Shown: positions 15,975 to 24,193, counted from the stretch's first letter. The stretch: DNA of 35,479 nucleotides from Bacteroidota bacterium (GCA_023251455.1 JAHEYT010000021.1:1-35479); one strand, 5' to 3'. A program made the numbers and translations. The notes: generated by a model not told the origin, from the letters alone.

Positions 15975-16196
15975 ATGTACTGGACTCTTGAATTAGCCTC
16001 TAAACTAGAGGATGCCCCATGGCCAGCAAGCAAGGATGAGTTGATTGATTTTGCCATCCGCAGTGGTGCTCCACTTGAAGTGATTGAGAACCTTCAGGAA
16101 ATTGAAGATGAAGGAGAGATTTATGAAAGTATTGAAGACATCTGGCCAGATTACCCAAGCAAAGATGATTTCTTTTTCAACGAAGACGAATATTAA
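15975..16196 (+). CDS. Small acidic DUF2795-like protein
   Basis: A 73-residue, strongly acidic protein (MYWTLELASKLEDAPWPASK at the start, FFFNEDEY at the end). It resembles the DUF2795 proteins conserved as single small genes across Bacteroidota. The stretch WPASKDELIDFAIRSGAPLEVIENL looks like a helical module of that family. Its function is unknown. It has no signal peptide or membrane helix, so it is cytoplasmic. It appears to be a monocistronic unit with its own promoter at 15898-15927 and a very clear terminator at 16214-16246, a layout that suggests strong or separately controlled expression. Confidence 0.85.
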   Translation: MYWTLELASKLEDAPWPASKDELIDFAIRSGAPLEVIENLQEIEDEGEIYESIEDIWPDYPSKDDFFFNEDEY

Positions 16197-16213
16197 TTCT
16201 CGTTATCATACAG

Positions 16214-16246
16214 AAACGCAAGGTCGAAAGCCTTGCGTTTTTGTTT
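16214..16246 (+). terminator. Intrinsic terminator of the DUF2795-like gene
   Basis: Perfect 10-bp stem AAACGCAAGG (16214-16223) / CCTTGCGTTT (16231-16240) with a 7-nt TCGAAAG loop, continuing into TTTGTTTT. It starts 18 bp after the stop codon. Confidence 0.9.
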
Positions 16247-16256
16247 TCCGACACAA

Positions 16257-18500
16257 TCAGATTCCCCTTTTATATTGTGCATTCGTCGTGGAATGAATCA
16301 TTTTCTGCAGTTCAGTTTTTGAATCTGGATTGCCGCATAAAAGATTCTCGAACTGCTTAATTACACCTAACTTATTCACATCAGTTTGGGTACCGGTTTT
16401 TATATCCCGTAAATCAATCAAAAATCCTGAAAAGAGACCGGCCACATCGGAAACTATATCAACATTCAGGAAATTCTCTTCATTAAAAATACGGTGATAA
16501 TTTCCCTTCGATTTTTCCAGATAAATCGTGTCATTTTTCAGGTTGGTGATCGAGGTTGATTTCTCGCACTGCGAAATACAGGTATCATCAATTTGCTCTT
16601 TCTGACATCCTGTGACCTGATGAAACAGGCATTGCCGGCTCGTCATCAGCACAATCGGGTGATAGATGCTGTAATATAGGTTGAAATCATCCGGTTTATT
16701 CAGTTGCCGTATCTGAGTCTGACTAATCTCATTCGAAATAAATGCTCCGGAACAATTAAAATTTTCTTTTAAGCACAATAAACTATACGAATTAGCCACA
16801 TTCAGGAACGGCCCTGCAATCCAGCTGATTCCTCTTTGAAAAGCTTGATAGGCAATTCCGGTATTGTTGGTCACAATCAGTCGCGGTTGTACCTGCTCAA
16901 GAAATTCGAGCGCAGTGCTGTAATCATCGCCAATTACAACCGACGGGAACCATGGAATCAGGGTTTCGTTTTTCCTGAAAAGATCGACATACTCCGTACA
17001 TTCATATTTAAAACTATCCGGAAGCTGAAAATAGATATCAGCTGTTGTGTCATTACCGAGACACAAATCTTCTGAAGAAGATATTAGCACCGAAAGCGAG
17101 GGTTTTATTTTCTCACTATTTTGCTTCCTGAAGGCAGGAACATGAACCGCTTCAACAGTATCTCGTGAATCATTCAGGATGAACAGCAGTCGCTTTTTGA
17201 TTGCAGTGAGTTCTTTAAATGGCAAATAAACATTAGGCTGAAGATCGTCAAGAGTTAACTTTTCGATAAAATATTCGGTATCATTGATGACTTTCAACCG
17301 CTTAAAAACCATCGCGGAATCCAAAGGTTCAGTGCCCTTATCTGACAAATTAACTTCCGATTCCACCACAAACGAAGCATTCGGAGTTTTTAGCATTACT
17401 TTCAGCGGCAAACCTCTTTCTCCAGAAACGTTGATTTCCAAAGGAATTTTTGCAATACTGAGTTGTTCGATTTTACTTTCTACTGAAGCTTTAATTCCTT
17501 CCTTTTCTTCATACAGTCCGATCTGGTCTTCCTCCAATTTATTGTCCGAAGAGTAATCATTCACTTCAGAAAGGTGTTTAATAGAATGATCGCGGGGATT
17601 GTCGATGAACATCGCTTTATTGATACTTCCCTTCAGGAAACCATTGGAGAAATCGCGGTTAAAAACCTTGTAAAGATCACTGTTATCGGTCAACAATTCG
17701 TTGTGTTCGAATAAACTGCTGAGTTGTTTTCGCCAGTTGATGACAACCGTATAAACGTAATCATACTTCTTTATTCTGCCTTCAATCTTGAGCGAATCAA
17801 CCCCGGCTTCGTAAAGCTCGCGAATATCGAACCAGGCGGAATTGTCTTTCAGATTGAGCGGGTAATCTTTTCCTGCCCGAGTAGTTACATACCGGTCGCG
17901 GCAAGGCTGACTGCAACGCCCACGATTCCCCGAGTTTCCACTTTGTACCGAACTTAGATAGCAAATTCCGGAAAATGAAATGCAGTACGAACCATGCACA
18001 AATACTTCGGTTAAAATCTGATTCTGATGGGCAACCGCAGTTAATGCTTTTATCTCATGAATGCTTAATTCTCTGGAAAGGTTTACCCGTGAAGCTTTCA
18101 GTCGACTTAAAAACCGGATTTGACCTTCGTTGTGGGTCGTCAGTTGAGTTGAAGCATGTACTTTGAGACCTGTAAAATAGCGCGACAAGAGGTAAAACAA
18201 TCCCAAATCCTGAACAATGACACCGTCGATGCTGGTATTTACCAACTTGTTCAGCAAGCTTATTAAAGCAGGGATTTCGCTGTCAACAAAAATGATATTC
18301 AGGGTAAGAAAAACCTGACAGTTATTCTGATGTGCCAATCTTAAAATCCCCTGTAAATCGTTGAAGGTGATATTGGCAGCGCGGTTTCGGGCATTGAATT
18401 TATCGAGCCCGCAATAGACAGCATCGGCTCCTGCCAAAATCGCAGCTTTTATCGAATCAACATCACCACCCGGCGCCAGCAACTCCATTTTTCGTTTCAC
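16257..18500 (-). CDS. U32 family protein, RlhA-like (Fe-S, rRNA hydroxylation family)
   Basis: A 747-residue protein of the U32 'peptidase' family. The N-terminal barrel begins MELLAPGGDVDSIKAAILAG and includes VHASTQLTTHNEGQIRFL. Four Cys (173, 180, 196 and 200) in HGSYCISFSGIC and GNRGRCSQPC match the iron-sulfur ligands of E. coli RlhA, which is needed for 5-hydroxylation of C2501 in 23S rRNA. A long C-terminal part (about 330-747) has a further Cys cluster (CLFHQVTGCQ, CISQC), as in larger U32 proteins with a DUF3656-type region. RNA modification is therefore the better guess than proteolysis. I prefer the GTG start at 18500, because MKRKMELLAP fits the usual family N-terminus; an ATG at 18488 would shorten it by four residues. 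Confidence 0.85.
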   Translation of the reverse strand: MKRKMELLAPGGDVDSIKAAILAGADAVYCGLDKFNARNRAANITFNDLQGILRLAHQNNCQVFLTLNIIFVDSEIPALISLLNKLVNTSIDGVIVQDLGLFYLLSRYFTGLKVHASTQLTTHNEGQIRFLSRLKASRVNLSRELSIHEIKALTAVAHQNQILTEVFVHGSYCISFSGICYLSSVQSGNSGNRGRCSQPCRDRYVTTRAGKDYPLNLKDNSAWFDIRELYEAGVDSLKIEGRIKKYDYVYTVVINWRKQLSSLFEHNELLTDNSDLYKVFNRDFSNGFLKGSINKAMFIDNPRDHSIKHLSEVNDYSSDNKLEEDQIGLYEEKEGIKASVESKIEQLSIAKIPLEINVSGERGLPLKVMLKTPNASFVVESEVNLSDKGTEPLDSAMVFKRLKVINDTEYFIEKLTLDDLQPNVYLPFKELTAIKKRLLFILNDSRDTVEAVHVPAFRKQNSEKIKPSLSVLISSSEDLCLGNDTTADIYFQLPDSFKYECTEYVDLFRKNETLIPWFPSVVIGDDYSTALEFLEQVQPRLIVTNNTGIAYQAFQRGISWIAGPFLNVANSYSLLCLKENFNCSGAFISNEISQTQIRQLNKPDDFNLYYSIYHPIVLMTSRQCLFHQVTGCQKEQIDDTCISQCEKSTSITNLKNDTIYLEKSKGNYHRIFNEENFLNVDIVSDVAGLFSGFLIDLRDIKTGTQTDVNKLGVIKQFENLLCGNPDSKTELQKMIHSTTNAQYKRGI

Positions 18501-18505
18501 ACAGG

Positions 18506-18513
18506 CAAAGATA
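18506..18513 (-). promoter_or_regulatory. Possible -7 promoter box of the U32 gene
   Basis: Minus-strand TATCTTTG, a full TAnnTTTG match, ends 5 bp upstream of the GTG start at 18500 and 17 bp upstream of the alternative ATG at 18488. A TTTG on the minus strand at 18543-18540 is 26 bp away, longer than usual. Confidence 0.4.
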
Positions 18514-18700
18514 AGCGAATTGGCGGTTTATCACTTCTTCAAATATCCAATGGGATTTTCTGATTTTGCTTAATCGCTCCAACTTGATGTCGCAAATTGC
18601 GTCCTTAGAAAATCATATTCTGCTTCATTATATCCAAATACAAAATCCGAGGAAATCACAGCAAATCAACCTCTCCACAATACTTGCAAACTGCCCACAA

Positions 18701-18745
18701 TCAAAAAGCGGCTGAGCTCCGGATTTTCATCCTTCATTCAACCGC
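18701..18745 (-). terminator. Probable terminator of the VOC protein gene
   Basis: On the minus strand, GCGGTTGA (18745-18738) pairs with TCAGCCGC (18715-18708) over 8 bp including one G-U, with a 22-nt loop, followed by TTTTTGA. It lies about 40 bp after the VOC gene stop. The rest of the 286-bp gap (18501-18786) shows no gene. Confidence 0.6.
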
Positions 18746-18786
18746 CTTTGCGTTTTTTAATGCTAACTGCGACTGACCACTGAATA

Positions 18787-19311
18787 CTATTTTGGTCCGA
18801 TCAGTTCGATGAAAGTACCATCAGGATCGCGAACCAATACAAAATCGCGGGCTTCGTCGAGCTTGGTAGGCGTAATCCCAAGCGTTTTCACGTTATACTT
18901 TTTGATACGTTCCAGAACAGGTTTCATCGATTTCACATAAATGGTTATGTACTGCATACCAGTATCGTCGGGCACAAAATTTTGTTTCGGATGGGTAGCT
19001 TTTTTGCCAAACGACATCAGTTTCCATTCGGCTGCCTGTTCGCTGTTTTCGAGTTTCAGTATGGTGACATCAAAGCGGTCGCCGTTACTTAATCCCAGTT
19101 CTTTGGCCCGAGCAGATTCAACGCTGAATGCGCTGGTTTTTACCATGCCAATTACATTTTGGTAAAAGTCGAGCGATTTATTGAGGTCTTCAACGACCAA
19201 ACCAACCGAAATGCCCGATTTGGCAAAATCTCCGGGAGGCTGAGCCGAAAATACAGGCGATACAATCGCCATCGTTGCTAATAAAATAATGGTTTTCAAA
19301 CGATTTTTCAT
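18787..19311 (-). CDS. Secreted VOC (glyoxalase/dioxygenase-fold) protein
   Basis: A 174-residue protein with a Sec signal peptide (MKNRLKTIILLATMAIVSPV, cleavage likely near FSA-QP). A single vicinal-oxygen-chelate domain follows: VGLVVEDLNKSLDFYQNVIG at the first beta-alpha unit, MQYITIYVKSMKPVLERIKK at the second, and the ending FVLVRDPDGTFIELIGPK with the usual C-terminal metal-ligand Glu. VOC proteins are mostly cytoplasmic, so the export signal is notable. It lies 30 bp downstream of the DUF1080-PHP lipoprotein gene on the same strand, so the two are very probably co-transcribed and act in the same extracytoplasmic process. The substrate is unknown. Confidence 0.85.
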   Translation of the reverse strand: MKNRLKTIILLATMAIVSPVFSAQPPGDFAKSGISVGLVVEDLNKSLDFYQNVIGMVKTSAFSVESARAKELGLSNGDRFDVTILKLENSEQAAEWKLMSFGKKATHPKQNFVPDDTGMQYITIYVKSMKPVLERIKKYNVKTLGITPTKLDEARDFVLVRDPDGTFIELIGPK

Positions 19312-19341
19312 GATTATTGGTTTTTGATGGTTTCTGAGTTA

Positions 19342-20820
19342 TTATCCTGTAATTTTTTTCGGAAGTCCTTTTACTAAAACCGGCTTTTCGTTTTGTTTCT
19401 TCGGCATAAACATGTCTTTGTAGGTCAATCCCAGCTTCTCCTTCATCTCGAACGAATAATCGAGTGTACCCAAATCGGCACCGGTATTGTTTGTTCCAAA
19501 CGTGAATTTTACACCAGCCTCTTTAGCTTTCCGTAGGATTTTTTCTGTCGGTAGTTTATACCTCGAATTGATTTCCAACGCGACACCATTTTTAGCCAAA
19601 ACATTTACAAAACGGTCGATTCGGGCATCAGTCCAAAGCTCGTCGTATTTGGCAGCAATTACGGCCGGAAGGAAAGTCGGATTTACATGAATGTCAACAG
19701 GCTCCTGCGAAATCACACTTTCAATTTTGCCAACCAGTTCGTCCATAAACTGCTGCTCATCATCCACAAATGCCTCTTCAGGCAACCAAAGTCTCATTCG
19801 GCGGCCTTTGTGGTCGGTCCAGGTCATTCCATCAGTAAAAACATAATCGAATTTGGCCACAGCTTCAGGCGAAAACAAGGTCACCCATTCGCGGCCTTCG
19901 GCTTGCATTCCCCTGAAAATCGGTTTAGTCTGAACAGTATCCATATAAGCTGCTAACGAAGCATCATCAGTTACCGGAAATTTAAGTCCACAATTGGGTG
20001 CAATCCCATAATTGATGCCTAATTTTAATGAGTTTTCACAAGCTTGATCAATGGTTAAACCGCCTTTCAGGTGAACATGAAAATCGATAACCGGAAAATT
20101 CTCGAGCATCATCTTGGTGATTTTGTCGTCCCACTCTTTCGAAACCAACATGGCAAATTTTTCGGCCTTTGGCAGAGGTTTAACCTGAATACTTTTGAAA
20201 TATATTTTGCTGTCCTTGTCGTGGCATTGTAAAGCAATACGACCGGCGCTGAATACTTTTAGCTTATCATTCTTGGGGCGGTATGGGTCATCAGGTTGAA
20301 TATAGTCGACCACTTTTGTGCCGTTAACAAACACTTCGCAGCGGTTTTCAACCACCTTAAACGACAGTTCGAACCACTCATTATCCTTTACAGTTGGGTA
20401 ATAAACATTCCGGATACCATATAAACTTCCGGTCTTTTTCAATTCATGAAAATCGCCCGAACGCTCGTACGAGTTATTAATCTGAACTTCATAGCCACGC
20501 AACAATGGACCGTAAGGTTGTTCTTGTGTGTGAAAAATAATTCCGGAGTTACTGCTTGGATCGGTTTTCACCATCGCCTTCAACTCAAAGTTGCGAAAAA
20601 CGCCTTTGTGATAATCTCCGGTATAAAACAAATGGCTGATCGGGCCGTTGGCAACCAATATACCGTTTTCGACCTGAAAGGAACCTGGATTTTCATTTGA
20701 AGTCCACCCTGTAAGATCTTTTCCGTTAAAGAGTTCAGTCCATTCCGGCTCTTTATTTTGGCATGAAACAAATACCAGAACGCTTAAAATTAGAAAAAGA
20801 AAAAAAATTGATTTCTGCAT
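19342..20820 (-). CDS. Lipoprotein: DUF1080 (3-keto-disaccharide hydrolase-like) fused to PHP-like domain
   Basis: A 492-residue two-domain protein. I start it at the ATG at 20820, because MQKSIFFLFLILSVLVFVSC is a lipoprotein signal with Cys20; an in-frame upstream ATG at 20889 would spoil that signal. Domain 1 (about 25-213), from WTELFNGKDLTGW through NSGIIFHTQE to KIYFKSIQVKPL, is a concanavalin-like DUF1080 domain. Several DUF1080 proteins cleave 3-keto-glycosides. Domain 2 (about 240-480) opens with VIDFHVHLKGG (His248 and His250) and continues with MQAEGRE, VDIHVNPTF (His378) and LEINSRYKLP, the pattern of metal ligands in PHP or amidohydrolase-like enzymes. The second reaction is unknown. 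The neighbouring secreted VOC gene suggests a periplasmic keto-sugar route. Confidence 0.88.
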   Translation of the reverse strand: MQKSIFFLFLILSVLVFVSCQNKEPEWTELFNGKDLTGWTSNENPGSFQVENGILVANGPISHLFYTGDYHKGVFRNFELKAMVKTDPSSNSGIIFHTQEQPYGPLLRGYEVQINNSYERSGDFHELKKTGSLYGIRNVYYPTVKDNEWFELSFKVVENRCEVFVNGTKVVDYIQPDDPYRPKNDKLKVFSAGRIALQCHDKDSKIYFKSIQVKPLPKAEKFAMLVSKEWDDKITKMMLENFPVIDFHVHLKGGLTIDQACENSLKLGINYGIAPNCGLKFPVTDDASLAAYMDTVQTKPIFRGMQAEGREWVTLFSPEAVAKFDYVFTDGMTWTDHKGRRMRLWLPEEAFVDDEQQFMDELVGKIESVISQEPVDIHVNPTFLPAVIAAKYDELWTDARIDRFVNVLAKNGVALEINSRYKLPTEKILRKAKEAGVKFTFGTNNTGADLGTLDYSFEMKEKLGLTYKDMFMPKKQNEKPVLVKGLPKKITG

Positions 20821-20853
20821 GATCGTTGGGTTTAGTTTTTTTTTGAATGCTAA

Positions 20854-20861
20854 CAAAGATA
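20854..20861 (-). promoter_or_regulatory. Likely -7 promoter box of the DUF1080-PHP gene
   Basis: Minus-strand TATCTTTG, a full TAnnTTTG match, lies 33 bp upstream of the chosen ATG at 20820, giving a leader of about 25-30 nt. This position also supports 20820 rather than 20889 as the start, since 20889 would lie upstream of the promoter. No well-spaced -33 box is seen. Confidence 0.55.
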
Positions 20862-20976
20862 AAAATCTTAACCAAATACTTGATTTCAATTTGACAAAGT
20901 ATTGAACGCAAGTATATGATCCGTGTAATTATCCTGATATTTAAGCGGCAAGCCATCAGATATATTTCATTTTTAA

Positions 20977-20984
20977 TACATTTG
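20977..20984 (+). promoter_or_regulatory. Likely -7 promoter box of the NIF3-like gene
   Basis: TACATTTG, a full TAnnTTTG match, lies 48 bp upstream of the ATG at 21033. It faces away from the minus-strand box at 20854-20861, so the region is a divergent promoter. No exact TTTG lies 19 bp upstream. Confidence 0.5.
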
Positions 20985-21032
20985 CAGCCATGAACATATT
21001 AATCTTTCCACACCAAACTTGAAAAGACAACT

Positions 21033-21920
21033 ATGAAACTATTGGGAATATGCCTTGTTCTGCTTATTGCAAGCACTTCTCACAGGCTTCTTGCACAATC
21101 ATCCGGAGTTAAACTACAAACTGCCCGTCAAATCATTGGTCAGATGCAAACTCACCTGACTTGCCAATGGAGTCAGGAAACCGTTGATACGTTTAAAACC
21201 GGTAATCCTGACGATGTGGTTACCGGAATTGCCGTTTGTATGTTTGCAGATATGGAAACACTGCGGAAAGCGGTAGCCAGCAACTGCAACCTGATTATCG
21301 TTCATGAACCCACCTTTTACAATCATCTGGACAAAACTGATGCACTTGAAGACAATCCGGTTTATGAGAAGAAAATTGCATACATCAACGAACATAAGCT
21401 CATTATTTTCAGGTTTCACGACCACTGGCACCGTACTGTTCCCGATGGGATTTACATGGGAATGATCGACAAATTGGGCTGGAAAGCCAATCAAACCGAT
21501 CAATCGATGTTGTTTTTCAAGTTCGACGAACAAACTGTTGGCGGCTTTGCCCAAAAGCTTCAGGAAAAGTTGAAAGGAAGCCAATTACGTATTGTTGGCG
21601 ATCCGTTGATGCGATTTACTAATGTTGCGCTGGCTGTTGGCGCACCGGGATCATCCTCACACATTAATTTACTGACCAGCGAATTTACTGAACTGCTGGT
21701 TGCTGGCGAAGCCTCAGAATGGGAAACCTACGAATATGTTTTGGATGCGTCGATGTTGGGAATGAAAAAAGCGGCCATCTTCACCGGACATATTGCCTCG
21801 GAAGAAGCCGGAATGGAATATTGCGCCACGTGGATGAAAACATTTATTCAGGATACTCCGATCACCTTTCTCGAAAACGGACCGTCATACTGGTCGGTTC
21901 AAAAACCAATAGAGAAATGA
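21033..21920 (+). CDS. Exported NIF3-like dinuclear-metal protein
   Basis: A 295-residue protein with an N-terminal signal peptide (MKLLGICLVLLIASTSHRLLAQ) followed by a NIF3-type fold. Support comes from DDVVTGIAVCMFADMETLRKA (about 67-87), the metal-site stretch NLIIVHEPTFYNHLD, RFHDHWHR, and the C-terminal GHIASEEAGMEY that replaces the usual GHYxxE motif. The common HHP ligand motif reads VHEP here. NIF3 proteins form toroidal hexamers with two metal ions per subunit, and their role is poorly defined. Bacterial members described as GTP cyclohydrolase-1 type 2 homologues are cytoplasmic, so export is unusual. Its TGA overlaps the next ATG (ATGA at 21917-21920), indicating translational coupling with the HAD phosphatase gene. 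Confidence 0.82.
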   Translation: MKLLGICLVLLIASTSHRLLAQSSGVKLQTARQIIGQMQTHLTCQWSQETVDTFKTGNPDDVVTGIAVCMFADMETLRKAVASNCNLIIVHEPTFYNHLDKTDALEDNPVYEKKIAYINEHKLIIFRFHDHWHRTVPDGIYMGMIDKLGWKANQTDQSMLFFKFDEQTVGGFAQKLQEKLKGSQLRIVGDPLMRFTNVALAVGAPGSSSHINLLTSEFTELLVAGEASEWETYEYVLDASMLGMKKAAIFTGHIASEEAGMEYCATWMKTFIQDTPITFLENGPSYWSVQKPIEK

Positions 21921-22561
21921 TCGAAGCTATCATCTTTGATATGGATGGAACGCTGGTAGATACCGAGCCATTCAATACTGAAATTGAAAAGCGACTGTTC
22001 AGTCTGAATAAAATTGAGATTTCAGAAGAAGAACATCAGAAATATCTCGGAGTTGCATCGGATGCAATGTGGCTGGAAATTGCCGAACGGAATCAACTTC
22101 AAATTCCGGTCTCAGAATTAATTGAGCAAAACCATAAAGAAAGCTATCGGTATCTGTCTGAGGTTGAACAAATACCCATTATGCCTGGACTTGTTGACCT
22201 TTTGGAGAAACTTCAGGACAAAAAATATCCAATGGCGGTTGCGTCTTCTTCCACTCCTGAAATTATTGATCTGATTTTGAGACGCACCAATCTTAAAAAG
22301 TATTTTCGGGTGATTGTAAGCGCTCAGGAAACGGGAAAAAGCAAACCTGAACCCGATGTTTTTTTGCTAACTGCTGAAAAATTAGGAATTAATCCGGCCA
22401 ATTGTCTGGCAATTGAAGACTCGGAAAACGGAATTAAGGCTGCTCAAGCTGCCGGAATGACCTGTGTGGCCTACCAGAGTCCCGACGCTGATCCTCAAAA
22501 ACAGACTGCAGCCGACGCTGTCATTCAAAACTATTCTCAATTGGGAATGATGCTTTTATAA
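21917..22561 (+). CDS. HAD-family phosphatase, beta-phosphoglucomutase-like
   Basis: A 214-residue cytoplasmic phosphatase or phosphomutase. I start it at the ATG overlapping the upstream stop codon (ATGA), because MIEAIIFDMDGTLVDTE is the canonical HAD N-terminus. The same frame is open further upstream inside the NIF3-like gene, but that is a shadow. Motif I is DMDGT (Asp8 nucleophile, Asp10 acid/base), motif II is VASSST, motif III is the Lys in GKSKPEPDVF, and motif IV is AIEDSENGIKAA. A helical cap lies between motifs I and II. The motifs place it with beta-phosphoglucomutase and related sugar-phosphate phosphatases; the substrate is not fixed by sequence. Coupling to an exported NIF3-like protein is an odd pairing. 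Confidence 0.9.
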   Translation: MIEAIIFDMDGTLVDTEPFNTEIEKRLFSLNKIEISEEEHQKYLGVASDAMWLEIAERNQLQIPVSELIEQNHKESYRYLSEVEQIPIMPGLVDLLEKLQDKKYPMAVASSSTPEIIDLILRRTNLKKYFRVIVSAQETGKSKPEPDVFLLTAEKLGINPANCLAIEDSENGIKAAQAAGMTCVAYQSPDADPQKQTAADAVIQNYSQLGMMLL

Positions 22562-22567
22562 GAAATT

Positions 22568-22608
22568 CAGGTCCCAAATTTCAGTGTGGTCTTGGAATTT
22601 GGAACCTG
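22568..22608. repeat. Imperfect hairpin between convergent genes, possible bidirectional terminator
   Basis: CAGGTCCCAAATT (22568-22580) and AATTTGGAACCTG (22596-22608) pair over 13 positions with one mismatch and a 15-nt loop. It lies between the HAD gene stop (22561) and the uxaA stop (22623), a natural place for a shared terminator, but no good T run flanks it. Its right half resembles sequence on the other side of uxaA at 24125-24146. Confidence 0.5.
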
Positions 22609-22622
22609 AAACTTGAAACTAT

Positions 22623-24110
22623 CTAAAGCGTCACTCCGGTTTTAAAAATCGAAATTTCCTTAAAGCCGCTTTCTTCGTGGCGTAGTTTTTTTCCGCTTGA
22701 AACCTCAATGATATACTGAATAAATTCTTCGAGCAACTGATCCATCGTTTTGTCTTCGAGCAACTGTCCGGCATTAAAATCGATCCAGTTTTTCTTTTTG
22801 TTGAACAAGGCAGAATTGGTCGAAATCTTCATAGTTGGCACAAAACTTCCGAACGGAGTTCCCCTTCCTGTTGTGAAAAGGACGAGCTGACAACCGCTGA
22901 ATCCCAGTGCTGATGCGGCCACCAAATCGTTCCCAGGCGCCGATAATAAATTCAGTCCTTTCTCGCGAATTGGCTCGGCATATTTTAAGACATCCATTAC
23001 CGTTGCTGATCCACCTTTTTGCGTACAGCCCAGCGATTTATCTTCGAGCGTTGAAATACCGCCGTCTTTATTGCCCGGCGAAGGATTTTCGTAAACCGGT
23101 AAATTATGCTGCGTATAATAATCCTTGAAATCGTTGATCAGGCTCACCGTCTTCTCAAAAGTTGATAGATCTTTTGCCCGCGCCATCAGGATCGTTTCGG
23201 CGCCAAACATTTCAGGAACTTCGGTTAAAACGGTTGTTCCGCCTTGCGCAATCAGGAAATCGGAAAAAAAACCTACCAGTGGATTGGCCGTAATTCCTGA
23301 AAAACCATCAGATCCACCACATTTTAATCCAACTTTCAGTTCTGAAATTGGAATAGCTTCGCGGCGATCGTTTTTCATGTTTCCATAAATTTCCTTCAGG
23401 ATTTCAACCCCAGCCTCAACTTCATCTTCCACTTCCTGCGAAACCAGAAATTTGATACGATCTGCATCGTATTCGCCGATAAACTTTTTCAGGTGAGCTA
23501 TCTGGTTGTTTTCGCAGCCTAAGCCAAGAACCAAAACACCACCGGCATTCGGGTGATTAATCAACTGAGCCAGCGCTTTCTGCGTGTTCACATGGTCGTC
23601 GCCCAACTGCGAGCATCCATAATTGTGCTTGAATACTTCAATGGCATCAACATTTTCAGGATTAACCTCTTTCTGAAACCGGTTGATGATTTGCTGAGCC
23701 TGACCGTTTACACAGCCAACCGTTGGCACAATCCATATTTCGTTACGGATTCCGGCATTTCCATTGCTGCGTCGATATCCGTTGAATGTCAGATCGCGCT
23801 TTGCATAGCGGATTTCATTCAGTTTCTGGTTGAATGAATAGGTAATTGTTCCGGAAAGATTGGTTTTCAGGTTGTGCGTGTGAACATGATTTCCGATCTG
23901 GATTTCAGCAATCGCATGACCAATCGGCGCGCCATATTTGATCACATCGGCATCGACTGCAATGGATTGCAGCGCCACTTTATGGCCTACCGGAACATCG
24001 TTCAAAAGAACAATTTGCTGGTTGTCAATAACCACCGAGTCGCCAGCTTGTCCAATTTCCAGACAAACAGCCACATTATCGTTCGGATTAAGTTTTATAA
24101 ATTTTGCCAT
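22623..24110 (-). CDS. uxaA: Altronate dehydratase
   Basis: Dehydrates D-altronate to 2-keto-3-deoxygluconate in galacturonate catabolism. The 495-residue protein has an N-terminal SAF-like domain (about 1-95, MAKFIKLNPNDNVAVCLEIG to GHAIAEIQIGNHVHTHNLKT) and a long C-terminal catalytic domain with FNGYRRSNGNAGIRNEIWIV. Other family landmarks are HNYGCSQLGDDH, VLVLGLGCENNQ, LKCGGSDGFSGITANP, EVPEMFGAE, GNKDGGISTLEDKSLGCTQKGG and FTTGRGTPFGS. This is the single-chain UxaA form. I use the ATG at 24110; an in-frame ATG eight codons upstream adds residues unlike the family. It follows uxaB by 83 bp on the same strand. An iron cofactor is expected from family knowledge. Confidence 0.95.
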   Translation of the reverse strand: MAKFIKLNPNDNVAVCLEIGQAGDSVVIDNQQIVLLNDVPVGHKVALQSIAVDADVIKYGAPIGHAIAEIQIGNHVHTHNLKTNLSGTITYSFNQKLNEIRYAKRDLTFNGYRRSNGNAGIRNEIWIVPTVGCVNGQAQQIINRFQKEVNPENVDAIEVFKHNYGCSQLGDDHVNTQKALAQLINHPNAGGVLVLGLGCENNQIAHLKKFIGEYDADRIKFLVSQEVEDEVEAGVEILKEIYGNMKNDRREAIPISELKVGLKCGGSDGFSGITANPLVGFFSDFLIAQGGTTVLTEVPEMFGAETILMARAKDLSTFEKTVSLINDFKDYYTQHNLPVYENPSPGNKDGGISTLEDKSLGCTQKGGSATVMDVLKYAEPIREKGLNLLSAPGNDLVAASALGFSGCQLVLFTTGRGTPFGSFVPTMKISTNSALFNKKKNWIDFNAGQLLEDKTMDQLLEEFIQYIIEVSSGKKLRHEESGFKEISIFKTGVTL

Positions 24111-24120
24111 CACTAAAAAA

Positions 24121-24150
24121 GTTTCAAATTCCAAGTTTCAAGTTCCAGGA
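24121..24150. repeat. Low-complexity GTTTCAA/TTCCAAG-type repeat between uxaB and uxaA
   Basis: CAAATTCCAAG (24125-24135) is the exact reverse complement of CTTGGAATTTG at 22591-22601, and CAAGTTTCAAGTTCC (24132-24146) matches the reverse complement of 22601-22615 at 14 of 15 positions. uxaA is therefore flanked by inverted copies of the same short repeat. A CTGTCT-rich stretch follows at 24167-24192. Confidence 0.5.
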
Positions 24151-24193
24151 TTCATCGGTGCTCCGGTCTTCTGTCTCCAGACTGCTGTCTTCC

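Noticed and set aside
20821..20889. Longer N-terminus for the DUF1080-PHP protein from the ATG at 20889
   Set aside because: It would bury a good lipoprotein signal and start upstream of the predicted promoter box at 20854-20861.
21114..21584. 156-codon minus-strand open frame inside the NIF3-like gene
   Set aside because: Antisense shadow of a gene with clear family motifs; no independent support.
21719..21916. Upstream extension of the HAD phosphatase reading frame
   Set aside because: The extension overlaps the NIF3-like gene in another frame; canonical HAD sequence begins at the ATG at 21917.
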